A DNA stretch of 37,563 bases, from positions 1 through 37,563 of the forward strand of contig JACRCN010000092.1 in assembly GCA_016219005.1 (NCBI GenBank), in the 5' to 3' direction. The notes beneath the pieces are model-generated. The model saw only the letters and a program-made list of their open reading frames with translations. It was not told where the DNA came from and did not search any database. Below are positions 16,321-24,844 of this stretch, piece by piece; the stretch's first letter is position 1; each line of letters starts with the position of its first letter. A program made the position numbers and the translations under genes. The DNA comes from Deltaproteobacteria bacterium. Lineage in GTDB: Bacteria; Desulfobacterota; Desulfobacteria; Desulfobacterales; SpSt-501.

Positions 16321-17691
16321 ATGAGCCCACGCATTTTGATTGTCGATGACGACCGTGACTACCTCGATCTTTCCAGAAACCGGCTGAACGCAAGCGGGTT
16401 CAAGGCGGTAGACGCGTTGGAGGATCCGCGGCAGGCCGCCGAGTTGTTCGAATCGAATGTTACCTACGATGTGGCGGTGATCGATATCGGCATGCCGGAG
16501 ATGGACGGGCAGGCCCTGCTGGAGGTCATCAAGAAAACCAGTCCGGCCACCGAATGCATCATGGTCACCGCCATGAACGACGCACGCACCGCCGTCAATT
16601 GCCTGCGAAAAGGCGCCTACGATTATCTCGTCAAACCGGTTTCCGAAGACGAGGTGATCTTCGCCGTCAAGCGGGCGCTGGAACGCAAGCGCCTGCTGGA
16701 CATCCTGCACGTGGAAAAGAGCAGGCAGCCCCCCGCGTTCTCCCATCCGGCAGCCTTCCAGCCGATTCTCACCCGTTCGAAGGGGCTTCTGCGGGTGCTC
16801 AAGGAGGCCGAGCTGCACGCCGGCAGCGACGTCCCCATACTGGTCACCGGCGAGAGCGGCACCGGCAAGGAACTCCTGGCCCGGGCCATCCACGCCGCGA
16901 GCCCCCGCGCCGAGCAACCGTTTTTGCCCGTCAACATGGCGGCGCTGACCAACGAGCTGTTCGATGCCGAATTCTTCGGCCACACCAAGGGGGCGTTCAC
17001 CGGCGCGGAAAAAGAACGTGCGGGTCACTTGAAACACTGCAATCGCGGGACCCTGTTTTTGGACGAGATCGGGAACCTCCCGCTGGCCATGCAGGGCAAG
17101 CTCCTGCGGGTGCTGCAGGACGGGGAGTTCACCCCGGTGGGGAGCAGCACCCAGCAGAAGGCCGACGTGCGGTTCGTGGCCGCAACCAACGAGGATCTGG
17201 ATCAGATGATCGCCGACGGGCGGTTCCGGCGGGATCTTTTCTACCGCATCCGGGGAAGCTGGCTCCATCTGCCCGCCCTGCGGGAGCGCCCGGAAGACAT
17301 CCCCTTGCTCATCGAGCATTTCCTGAGGGACTTCTCCCCGGCCGGCCGGCAATGCCGGGCGGACGAAGCGGCCTTGCGTGCCCTGCTGGGGTACGCTTAC
17401 CCGGGCAACGTGCGTGAGCTTAAATCCATCCTCCAGGCCGCGGTCAACCTGGCGCAGGGGCTCGCGATTTCGTTGAAGTGCCTCCCGGAGCAGGTCCGCA
17501 AATGTCGGCCCGGTGCTGCCGGCAGAAGCCCGGGCCAGGATGGCCCGATCCTGCCGTTCGCTCAGGTCGAGAAAAACCACATTCTGAGCGTCTATCGTCA
17601 GCTGGGAGGCAACAAAGTCCAAAGCGCCCGTGCCCTCGGGATCGGCCTGAATACATTAAGACGGAAGCTCAAATCCTATCAGGTGCAATAA
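16321..17691 (+). CDS. Sigma-54-dependent response regulator between the two hdrA clusters
   Basis: Predicted 456-residue NtrC-family activator: receiver domain (DDD pocket, phospho-acceptor Asp55 in VAVIDIGMPEMDG, Lys in LVKPVSE), AAA+ domain with Walker A GESGTGKE, an intact GAFTGA sigma-54 loop (224-229), TLFLDEIGN, and a C-terminal Fis-type HTH (NKVQSARALGIGLNTLRRKL). AAGGTAAGG precedes the ATG at 16321. No kinase gene is adjacent, so the partner is elsewhere, possibly among the kinases at 1938-6847. Its place between the divergent clusters, the sigma-54 promoter facing away from it and the nearby palindromes make it the likely activator of the metF-like(3)/hdrA1 operon (inference). Confidence 0.94.
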   Translation: MSPRILIVDDDRDYLDLSRNRLNASGFKAVDALEDPRQAAELFESNVTYDVAVIDIGMPEMDGQALLEVIKKTSPATECIMVTAMNDARTAVNCLRKGAYDYLVKPVSEDEVIFAVKRALERKRLLDILHVEKSRQPPAFSHPAAFQPILTRSKGLLRVLKEAELHAGSDVPILVTGESGTGKELLARAIHAASPRAEQPFLPVNMAALTNELFDAEFFGHTKGAFTGAEKERAGHLKHCNRGTLFLDEIGNLPLAMQGKLLRVLQDGEFTPVGSSTQQKADVRFVAATNEDLDQMIADGRFRRDLFYRIRGSWLHLPALRERPEDIPLLIEHFLRDFSPAGRQCRADEAALRALLGYAYPGNVRELKSILQAAVNLAQGLAISLKCLPEQVRKCRPGAAGRSPGQDGPILPFAQVEKNHILSVYRQLGGNKVQSARALGIGLNTLRRKLKSYQVQ

Positions 17692-17748
17692 CTGGCCGAA
17701 GAGCATTGAGAGGCGTGGAAAATTTGGAGCCTCGGGGAGCAAATTTCC

Positions 17749-17777
17749 TTGACACTTTAAATAGCCACGGGCATAAT
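17749..17777 (+). promoter_or_regulatory. Strong sigma-70 promoter of the hdrA2 operon
   Basis: TTGACA (17749-17754, perfect), 17-base spacer, CATAAT (17772-17777, 5 of 6). The start would be near 17784, giving a leader of about 98 bases before the ATG at 17882. No sigma-54 site was found in this gap, in contrast to cluster 1. Confidence 0.8.
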
Positions 17778-17881
17778 CGCACCTTTGGCGGTGTTTCCTA
17801 CCTTGTGGTATCGAGCCGATGTTCGAACCTGCATTTTATGGAAGGCCCACCGTCGTACATGCCCTATCGTGAGGAGAAACT

Positions 17882-20800
17882 ATGGCATCAGCAACAGGCA
17901 CGAAAAGCGGATCAGTGATGGTCATCGGCGCCGGCATCGCCGGCATGCAGGCCTCCCTCGACCTGGCCAACTCGGATTTCAAGGTCTATCTGGTCGACAA
18001 GCTGCCCACCGTGGGCGGAATGATGTCTCAGCTGGACAAGACCTTCCCCACCAACGACTGTGCCATGTGAGTGATCTCGCCCAAACTGGTCGAGGTCGGC
18101 CGGCACACAAACATCGATTTGCTCACCAATTCCGAACTCATCGATCTCAAAGGGGAACCCGGTAACTTCACGGCGACGGTCCGTCGCAACCCCCGCTACG
18201 TAGACCTGGCCAAGTGCACGAGCTGCGGCGAATGCACCAAGGTCTGCCCCATCGAGACGACCAACACCTATGACGAGGGGCTCTCGCAGCGCAAGGCAAT
18301 CTACAAGCACTACGCCCAGGCCATGCCGGGCGCCTACGCCATCAACAAGCGCGGCACCGCGCCCTGCAAGGCGACCTGCCCTGCGCACGTCAGCATCCAG
18401 GGCTACATCGCCCTGATCAACGCGGGCAAGTATCAAGAGGCACTGGAACTGTTCCGGGAGGAGCACCCCTTTCCCGCGGTGTGCGGCCGTGTCTGTCATC
18501 ACCCCTGCGAAAAAATGTGCACCCGCAGCGACCTTGACCAGCCGCTCGCCATCCGGGAGCTGCATCGGTTCCTCGCCGATGTCGAGCGTTCCCGGGGTGA
18601 ACCGGCCATCCCGGCCGCTGGCGCGCCGCGGCCGGAGAAGGTGGCCGTCATCGGCTCGGGTCCGGCCGGGCTCACGGCCGCTTATTACCTGGCCAAGCAG
18701 GGCTACCAGGTCACGGTGTTTGAAAAGCTGCCGGTCGCCGGCGGCATGATGGCGGTCGGGATCCCCGCCTACCGTCTGCCCCGCGACATTCTGAACTTCG
18801 AGATCGAGGTGATCCGGAAGATGGGGGTCGCCATCCAGACCGGCGTCACCTTCGGCCAGGACATCACCCTGGACAGTCTGAAGGCGGACGGTTTCAAGGC
18901 GGTGTTCCTGGGGATCGGCCTGCACGGCGGCCGTCGCCTGGGTGTTGAAAACGAGGATGCCGCGGGCGTGCTGCAGGGCGTTGAATTCCTGCGCGACGCC
19001 GCCCTGGGCCGGAAAATCGAAATCGGCCAGGACGTGCTCGTCGTCGGCGGCGGCAACGTGGCCGTGGACGTGGCACTCACCGCCAAGCGCCTGGGCGCCA
19101 AGAACGTCACCATGGTCTGCCTGGAGCGACGCGAGGAAATGCCCGCCTGGGCGCACGAAATCCAGGAGGCCCTGGAAAGCGATATTACGATCGTCAACAG
19201 CTTCGGGCCGAAGGCCTTTTTCATCGACAAGCGCCGGCGGGTCTCGGGCCTCGAGTTCAAGACCTGTACGGCGGTTTTTGACGAGAACAAACGCTTCAAC
19301 CCCCAGTACGACGAGAGCGCCTGCACCCCGATGTTCGCCGATACGATCATCATCTCCATCGGTCAGAGCACCGACCGCGCCCACCTGGACGGCCAGGGCA
19401 TCGCCTTCTCCCGGGTCGGCGGCCTGCAGGCCGATTCGGTCACCCTGCAGACCAACCTGGAGTGGGTGTTTGCGGGTGGCGACGCCTTCCACGGGCCCAA
19501 GTCGGTGGTGGAGGCGGTGGCGAGCGGCAAAGAGGCCGCTGAGAGCATCCACCGTTACATCAACGGGCTGGATCTGCGCGCAGGCCGGCAGAAGGAATGG
19601 GAACACGTGAAGCCGGATTTGGCCGGCGAGCCGCTGCACTCCCGTGTGACGGTGCGCTGTCTGGACCCGGCGGCCCGGGAGTGCAACTTCCTCGAGGTGT
19701 CGTTCGGCTACGACGAGAAAGAGGCGCGACTGGAGTCCCAGCGCTGCCTGCGCTGCGGCATCTGCTCGGAGTGCTACCAGTGCGTGAAGGCCTGCCTCGC
19801 CAAGGCGGTCGACCACACCCAGCAACCCGAGACCCTCGAAATCCAGGTGGGATCCCTGATCCTGTGCCCGGGCTCCGAGCCGTTCGACCCGTCGCGTCTG
19901 GAGAACATCTACCACTACAACAGCAGCCCCAACGTGGTGACCAGCCTCGAGTTCGAACGCATCCTGAGCGCCACCGGCCCCACCATGGGGCACCTTAAGC
20001 GGCTGGCGGACGATACGGAGCCCAAACGGATCGCCTGGCTGCAGTGCGTGGGCTCGCGCGACAACAACCAGTGCGGCAACAGCTACTGCTCATCGGTGTG
20101 CTGCATGTACGCGCTGAAGGACGCCATGATCGCCAAGGAGCACGCCCACGGCGACCTGGAGTGCACCATCTTCAACATGGACATCCGCAGCTTCGGCAAG
20201 GACTACGAGAAGTACTACCTGCGGGCCGTCAAAGACGGCATCCGCTTCGTGCGCTCGCGGGTCCACTCCGTGGACGTGTTGCCCGAAACCGGCAACCTGT
20301 CGATCCGATACGTGAACGACGCCGGCGACCTAAAGCTCGAAGAGTTCGACATGGTGGTGCTTTCCGTCGGGCTGCAGATCACGCCCGCGACCCTTGCGCT
20401 CGCCAAGAAGCTGGGGGTGGACCTCCACAAGTCCGGCTTTGCCGCCAACGAGCCTTTCGCGCCGGTTGAAACCTCCCGGCCCGGGGTCTATGCCTGTGGC
20501 GTGTTCCAGGGGCCGAAGGACATCCCGAGCTCCGTGACCGATGCCAGCGCGGCGGCCGTGATGGCCGGAGCCGACCTGGCCGAGGCCCGCGGCCGGGACA
20601 TCCAGAAGATTCAGCTGCCCGAGGAGTTGGACGTCTCCGAGGAGGACCCGCGCATCGGGGTCTTCGTGTGCAACTGCGGCATCAACATCGGCGGCGTGGT
20701 GGACGTGCCCGGAGTGCGGGCCTACGCCGAGAAGCTGCCCCATGTGGTCTACGCCGACGAGAACCTTTTCACCTGCAGCCAGGACACCCAGGAGAAAATC

Positions 20801-22321
20801 AAGGAGAAGATCAAAGAGCACAAGCTCAACCGCGTGGTGGTGGCCTCCTGCAGCCCCAAGACCCACGCCCCCATGTTCATGGAGACCCTGGAAGCCTGCG
20901 GCCTGAACCCCTATCTGTTCGAGATGGCCAACATCCGCAACCAGGACTCCTGGGTGCACTCCGGCGATCACGACGCCGCCACCCGCAAAGCCAGGGATCT
21001 CGTCCGGATGTCGGTCGCCCGTGCTGCCACCCTCAAGACGCTGCACAGCAAGGTGGTCTCGATCAACAAGCAGGCCCTCGTGATCGGCGGCGGGATCGCC
21101 GGCATGAATGCCGGCCTGGGGCTCGCGCGCCAGGGCTTCGCGGTGGTGCTCGTCGAAAAAGAGGCCGAGTTGGGCGGTTTTGCCCGCCGGCTGCACCACA
21201 CCATCGAGGGCGCGGACATTCAGGATTACCTCAAGCAGTTGACCGCCCGGGTGACCGGCCACCCGAAGATCCGCGTGCTGACCCAGGCCCGGATTACCGC
21301 CTGCGAGGGTTTCAAGGGCAACTTTACCACGACCGTGCAGTGCGGCTCCGGCGGCCAGCCGGAGCGGATCGAGCATGGCGTGATCCTGGTGGCAACCGGC
21401 GCTACCGAGTACCGTCCCAAGGAATTCCTTTACGGCCAGGACGGGCGTGTCATGACCCAGGTCGAGCTGAGCGACGCGCTGGCCGAAAAGGGCGCCGCGG
21501 ACCTGCAGAGTGTGGTCATGATCCAGTGCGTGGGCTCCCGCAACGAGGAAAACGTGAACTGCTCGCGCATCTGCTGCCAGAACGCCGTGAAAAATTCCCT
21601 GAACATCAAGAAGCTCAACCCAGAGGCACAGGTCTACATCCTGTACCGGGACATCCGCACTTACGGCCTGCTCGAGGATTATTACACCGAGGCCCGCAAG
21701 CAGGGTGTGATCTTCATCCGGTTCGAACCGGAGGCCCCCCCCCAGGTGATCAACACGGCGGAGGGGATCGCGGTGCGGGTGAAGGACCACGTGCTGCAGC
21801 GGGAGCTCGAGATCGTGGCGGACCGGGTGGTGCTGAGCGCCGGGGTCACGGCGGCGGACACCGCGGAGCTGAGCGGCATCATGAAGTTCAACCGCAACCC
21901 GGAGGGTTTCTTCATCGAGGCCCACGTTAAACTGCGGCCGGTGGACATGCCGAGCGAGGGGGTCTACCTCTGCGGCACGGCCCACGGGCCCAAGCTGATC
22001 TCGGAGACCATCGCGCAGGCGCAGGCCGCGGCGGCGCGGGCCAGTACACTGCTGGCCAAGGATTCCGTGAGACTTTCCGCCATCACGGCCAAGGTCGACA
22101 CGGAGCGTTGCGTGAAATGCCTTACCTGCGTGCGCTCCTGCCCCTTCGGTGTCCCACTGTACAATGACAAGGAGAAGGTCGTTGAGATCAACGAGGCCCT
22201 CTGTCACGGCTGCGGCGTTTGCACGGCGGTGTGCCCGCGGCAGACCATCAACCTGAGTTTTTACGAGGATCCCCAGCTCGTGTGCAAGATCGAAGCGCTG
22301 CTGGCGGAGGAGGTGGGCTAA
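17882..22321 (+). CDS. hdrA: Giant HdrA fusion (HdrA-NfnB/GltD-HdrA), selenoprotein, copy 2
   Basis: Predicted 1479-residue paralogue of the protein at 10596-15074 with the same order. It has FAD motif VIGAGIAG (about 14-21); NDCAM-U with UGA at 18068-18070 as codon 63; ferredoxin [12 protein letters not shown] (112-123); and a GltD/NfnB-like insert with GSGPAG (258-263), GGGNVAVD (389-396) and LERREEMPA (414-422). A second HdrA module begins at CNCGIN (about 925) with FAD motif VIGGGIAG (about 1064), followed by [12 protein letters not shown] (about 1409) and [12 protein letters not shown] (about 1440). The insert's NAD(P) loop has Leu-Glu where copy 1 has Arg-Arg, suggesting a different nucleotide preference (inference). 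GAGGAG precedes the ATG. The stop shares one base with the ATG of mvhD2. It is the first gene of a four-gene operon ending at the 24610 terminator. Confidence 0.93.
18086..18103 (+). promoter_or_regulatory. SECIS-like hairpin in hdrA2
   Basis: CTGGTC (18086-18091), loop GAGGTC, GGCCGG (18098-18103), fifteen bases after the UGA: six pairs, two of them G-U. Identical to the hairpin in hdrA1. The sequence also encodes the conserved KLVEVGR segment, so protein constraint contributes to the identity. Confidence 0.75.
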
Positions 22322-22746
22322 TGCCGGAGTTCGAACCCAACATCATCGCGTTCTGCTGCGAATACTGAGGGTACTCGGCTGCGGACCTGGCAGGTTCCAT
22401 GCGACTGAACTACCCGAGCAACGTGAAGATCATCCTGGTGCCGTGCACCGGCAAGGTGGACGTGATCCACATGCTGACGGCGATCCAGAAGGGCGCCGAC
22501 GGCGTCTACTGCGTCGGCTGCCTGGAAGGGGCCTGCCATTACAATCAGGGCAACCTTCGCTGCCGGGAGCGTGTCAATCACGTGCGCTCCCTGCTGCAGG
22601 AAGTCGGCCTGGAGCCTGAGCGCGTGCGGATGTACAACCTGTCCTCCGGCGAAGGCCCGACGTTTGCCGCTTACGCCAAGGAGATGACCGAGAACATCCA
22701 GAAGCTGGGGCCGAACCCGCTGAAAAAAAAAGCGGGTGTCGCCTGA
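22321..22746 (+). CDS. mvhD: MvhD-like electron-transfer subunit, selenoprotein, copy 2
   Basis: Predicted 141-residue MvhD-family protein. FCCEY-U-GYSAAD has UGA at 22366-22368 (codon 16) in place of a cluster cysteine. Further cysteines occur in VPCTGK and YCVGCLEGACHY. Without recoding, translation would stop after 15 residues, while the remaining frame keeps full family similarity. The ATG overlaps the hdrA2 stop by one base (TAATG), so it is translationally coupled. It is the probable link between HdrA2 and the MetV2/MetF2 pair. A 181-base gap separates it from metV2. Confidence 0.93.
22375..22408 (+). promoter_or_regulatory. SECIS-like hairpin in mvhD2
   Basis: Outer stem 22375-22382 with 22401-22408 (seven of eight paired, counting G-U), inner stem GGACCT (22383-22388) with AGGTTC (22392-22397), loop GGC, and a three-base bulge on the 3' side. 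It begins six bases after the UGA, the position required for bacterial SECIS function. Confidence 0.72.
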
Positions 22747-22927
22747 CCGGCGACGGTGTTTGACAGCACTCGTATTCACGCCATCACCACAATATCGCAA
22801 TAGGGTCCGCGGGGTCGAGGGGCCCGGGGTTCGAGTGAAAGAAACCGAGGGTTGTTCGCTTGAACCCATAGCACCCTGAACCCTTAAACCCTGCCGCCAC
22901 CCCGGAGGGGGCGGCCATGGAGGCAAG
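22747..22927 (+). other. Repeat-like spacer with GC hairpin upstream of metV2
   Basis: This 181-base gap within the operon has no gene. It contains CCCTGAACCC/CCCTTAAACCC microrepeats (22872-22892) and a strong GC hairpin, 22893-22915, with GCCGCC and CCC paired to GGG and GGCGGC, one bulged A and a CGGA-type loop. The hairpin ends just before the metV2 ribosome site (GGAGGC, 22919-22924). It could protect the 3' part of the message or modulate metV translation. No T-run follows, so it is not a typical terminator. Confidence 0.45.
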
Positions 22928-23605
22928 ATGATAGTCGCCAAGCGCAAACCGTTCGATGAGATCATGCAGTTGGTCAAAGGCCACAAGAAGGTGCTGGTCG
23001 TGGGCTGCGGCACATGTGTTGCCGTCTGTTTGGCCGGCGGGGAGAAGGAAGTGGCGGTCCTGGCCACGGAGCTGGACATGGGCCGCAAGCTGGCCAACAA
23101 CCCCGTGGAGTTGGGTTCGATCACGCTGGAGCGGCAGTGCGACCGCGAGTACCTCGCTCAGCTGGACGGCATGGTGAAGGACTACGACGCTCTCATCTCC
23201 ATGGCCTGCGGCGTAGGCATCCAGTTCCTGGCCGAGCGTTTCCCGGACAAGCCCGTGTTCCCGGCGGTGGATACCTGCGGCCTGGCGGTGAACCAGGATG
23301 TCGGTTGGTACGAGGAGCGCTGCCGCTCCTGCGGCCGGTGCGTTCTCGGTCTCACCGGGGGGATCTGCCCCGTCACGATGTGCGCCAAGGGCCTCTACAA
23401 CGGGCCGTGCGGCGGCACCAACAAGGGCAGCTGCGAAATCAACGCCGACCAGCCCTGCGCCTGGTTCAACATCTATGAACGGCTGAAGGCCCAGGGCCGC
23501 CTGGACTGCCTCCTGAAGGTGCAGCCGCCCCAGGAGTGGAAGGACACCACCCCGCGGACGCTGATCCAGCCCGGCTACACGAAACCCGAAAAGGCCAAGA
23601 CCTAG
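22928..23605 (+). CDS. metV: MetV-like zinc/Fe-S subunit of methylene-THF reductase, copy 2
   Basis: Predicted 225-residue MetV-family protein. It has the same cysteine layout as copy 1: GCGTCVAVC (about 26-34), RQCD, MACGVG, then CRSCGRCVLGLTGGICP, CAKGLYNGPCGG and SCEINADQPCAW. It would carry electrons between MvhD/HdrA and the MetF flavin. ATG 22928 is preceded by GGAGGC. The metF2 start lies 43 bases after its stop, whereas in cluster 1 metV and metF overlap by four bases. Confidence 0.93.
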   Translation: MIVAKRKPFDEIMQLVKGHKKVLVVGCGTCVAVCLAGGEKEVAVLATELDMGRKLANNPVELGSITLERQCDREYLAQLDGMVKDYDALISMACGVGIQFLAERFPDKPVFPAVDTCGLAVNQDVGWYEERCRSCGRCVLGLTGGICPVTMCAKGLYNGPCGGTNKGSCEINADQPCAWFNIYERLKAQGRLDCLLKVQPPQEWKDTTPRTLIQPGYTKPEKAKT

Positions 23606-23648
23606 TTTTCAGACGTTTCACATATCACCCTGTCATAAGGATGCCGAG

Positions 23649-24572
23649 ATGAAATCAGGAAGCAATTTGGAAAAAGTGCTGACCGCGGGACATTTTGCCT
23701 TCACCGGCGAGCTGGGCCCACCACGGGGCGCCCATGCCGAAGAGGTCCGTAAGAAGGCCGTTTTTCTCAAGGGCCGCGTGGATTCCGTGAACATCACCGA
23801 CAACCAGACGGCCATGGTGCGCATGGCGAGCTGGGCGGCCAGCCTCATTCTCATCCAGGAGGGTCTCGAGCCCAACTACCAGATGGTCTGCCGCGACCGC
23901 AACCGCCTGGCCATGCAGGCCGACATCCTCGGAGCCTGTGCGCTGGGCATCCGCAACATGCTCTGTCTGTCGGGCGACCACTGCCAGTTCGGCGATCACC
24001 CCACCGCCAAAGGGGTCTTCGACATCGACTCCATGCAGCTCATCTCCACGGTGAAAAAAATGCGCGACGAGGGCAAATTTTTGAGCGGGGCCGATCTGGA
24101 CGGAAAACCCCAGATTTTCATCGGCGCCGCCTCCAACCCCTTCGCCGACCCCTTCGAGTGGCGTGTGCACCGGCTGGCCAAGAAGATCAGCGCCGGAGTG
24201 GATTTCGTCCAGACCCAGTGCATCTACAACATGGCCAAGTTCCGCGAGTTCATCCGTCAGGCGAACGACATGGGGCTGACCGAAAAGGCTTACATTCTTG
24301 CCGGCGTCACCCCGATGAAGAGCCTCGGTATGGCCAAGTACATGAAGGGCAAAGTGCCCGGCATGGACGTGCCGGACGAGATCATCAGCCGCCTGCAGGG
24401 CGTTGCGCGGGATAAACAGGCCGAGGAGGGGATCAAGATCGCCCTCGAGCAGATCGCGGAATTCAAGGAGATGAAAGGCGTGCATGGCGTCCACCTCATG
24501 GCTATCGAGTGGGAACACCGCGTGCCGGAAATCGCCGAAAGAGCCGGAATGCTTCCGCGGCCTAAGGTATGA
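23649..24572 (+). CDS. metF: Methylenetetrahydrofolate reductase catalytic subunit, copy 2
   Basis: Predicted 307-residue short-form MetF with catalytic Glu in FTGELGPPRG, NITDNQT, CRDRNRLAMQADI and LSGDH, and the same C-terminal HLMAIEWEHRVP as copy 1. By eye well over half of the residues match copy 1, so they are old paralogues rather than a recent duplication. It is the last gene of the hdrA2 operon, with an intrinsic terminator 38 bases after the stop. ATG 23649 is chosen at the start of family similarity; the ribosome site upstream is weak (AAGGATG). Confidence 0.93.
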   Translation: MKSGSNLEKVLTAGHFAFTGELGPPRGAHAEEVRKKAVFLKGRVDSVNITDNQTAMVRMASWAASLILIQEGLEPNYQMVCRDRNRLAMQADILGACALGIRNMLCLSGDHCQFGDHPTAKGVFDIDSMQLISTVKKMRDEGKFLSGADLDGKPQIFIGAASNPFADPFEWRVHRLAKKISAGVDFVQTQCIYNMAKFREFIRQANDMGLTEKAYILAGVTPMKSLGMAKYMKGKVPGMDVPDEIISRLQGVARDKQAEEGIKIALEQIAEFKEMKGVHGVHLMAIEWEHRVPEIAERAGMLPRPKV

Positions 24573-24609
24573 CGGCCGTCATCTAACCGCTGATCCTATC
24601 ACGCCGATT

Positions 24610-24645
24610 AGACCCTTCCCGGCAAAGCCGGGAAGGGTCTTTTTT
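24610..24645 (+). terminator. Intrinsic terminator of the hdrA2-metF2 operon
   Basis: A perfect 14-base-pair stem (24610-24623 with 24627-24640, core GACCCTTCCCGGC) with loop AAA is followed by six T residues. It is a textbook Rho-independent terminator. Confidence 0.96.
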
Positions 24646-24666
24646 ATGTTGTGCAATCGGTAATTG

Positions 24667-24686
24667 ATGAATGAGTGTTCATTCAT
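24667..24686. promoter_or_regulatory. FadR-type TetR operator 1
   Basis: Perfect palindrome TGAATGA-N4-TCATTCA with one further pair on each side. This matches the Bacillus-type FadR operator pattern (from memory). It lies 158 bases before the TetR start, in an AT-rich gap (24646-24844) that holds no other gene. Confidence 0.75.
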
Positions 24687-24785
24687 ATCCAACTTATCCC
24701 ACGCAATAATTCCAAGAATAATCTAAAAATTAAATTAAATTTTAAAATCATATAGTTATATAATTTTATCTCATTAATTTCCATC

Positions 24786-24814
24786 TTGACGTGTAGCGAT
24801 TGCTTTGATACATT
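24786..24814 (+). promoter_or_regulatory. Sigma-70 promoter of the tetR-acd-etf operon
   Basis: TTGACG (24786-24791, 5 of 6), 17 bases, TACATT (24809-24814, 4 of 6). The predicted start near 24821 falls inside the palindrome at 24816-24831, so repression by a bound TetR protein would be direct. Confidence 0.6.
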
Positions 24815-24815
24815 A

Positions 24816-24831
24816 ATGAATATAAATTCAT
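24816..24831. promoter_or_regulatory. FadR-type TetR operator 2 at the transcription start
   Basis: Palindrome ATGAAT-ATAA-ATTCAT, sharing the TGAAT...ATTCA half-sites with operator 1. It lies over the predicted transcription start and 14 bases before the regulator ATG. Confidence 0.65.
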
Positions 24832-24844
24832 AAAAGAGGCGGGA

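Noticed and set aside
14850-18070. In-frame TGA codons as evidence of broken hdrA genes
   Set aside because: Both occur at the same conserved cysteine site in diverged paralogues, the downstream frame is fully conserved, and a SECIS-like hairpin follows each. Selenocysteine is the better reading.
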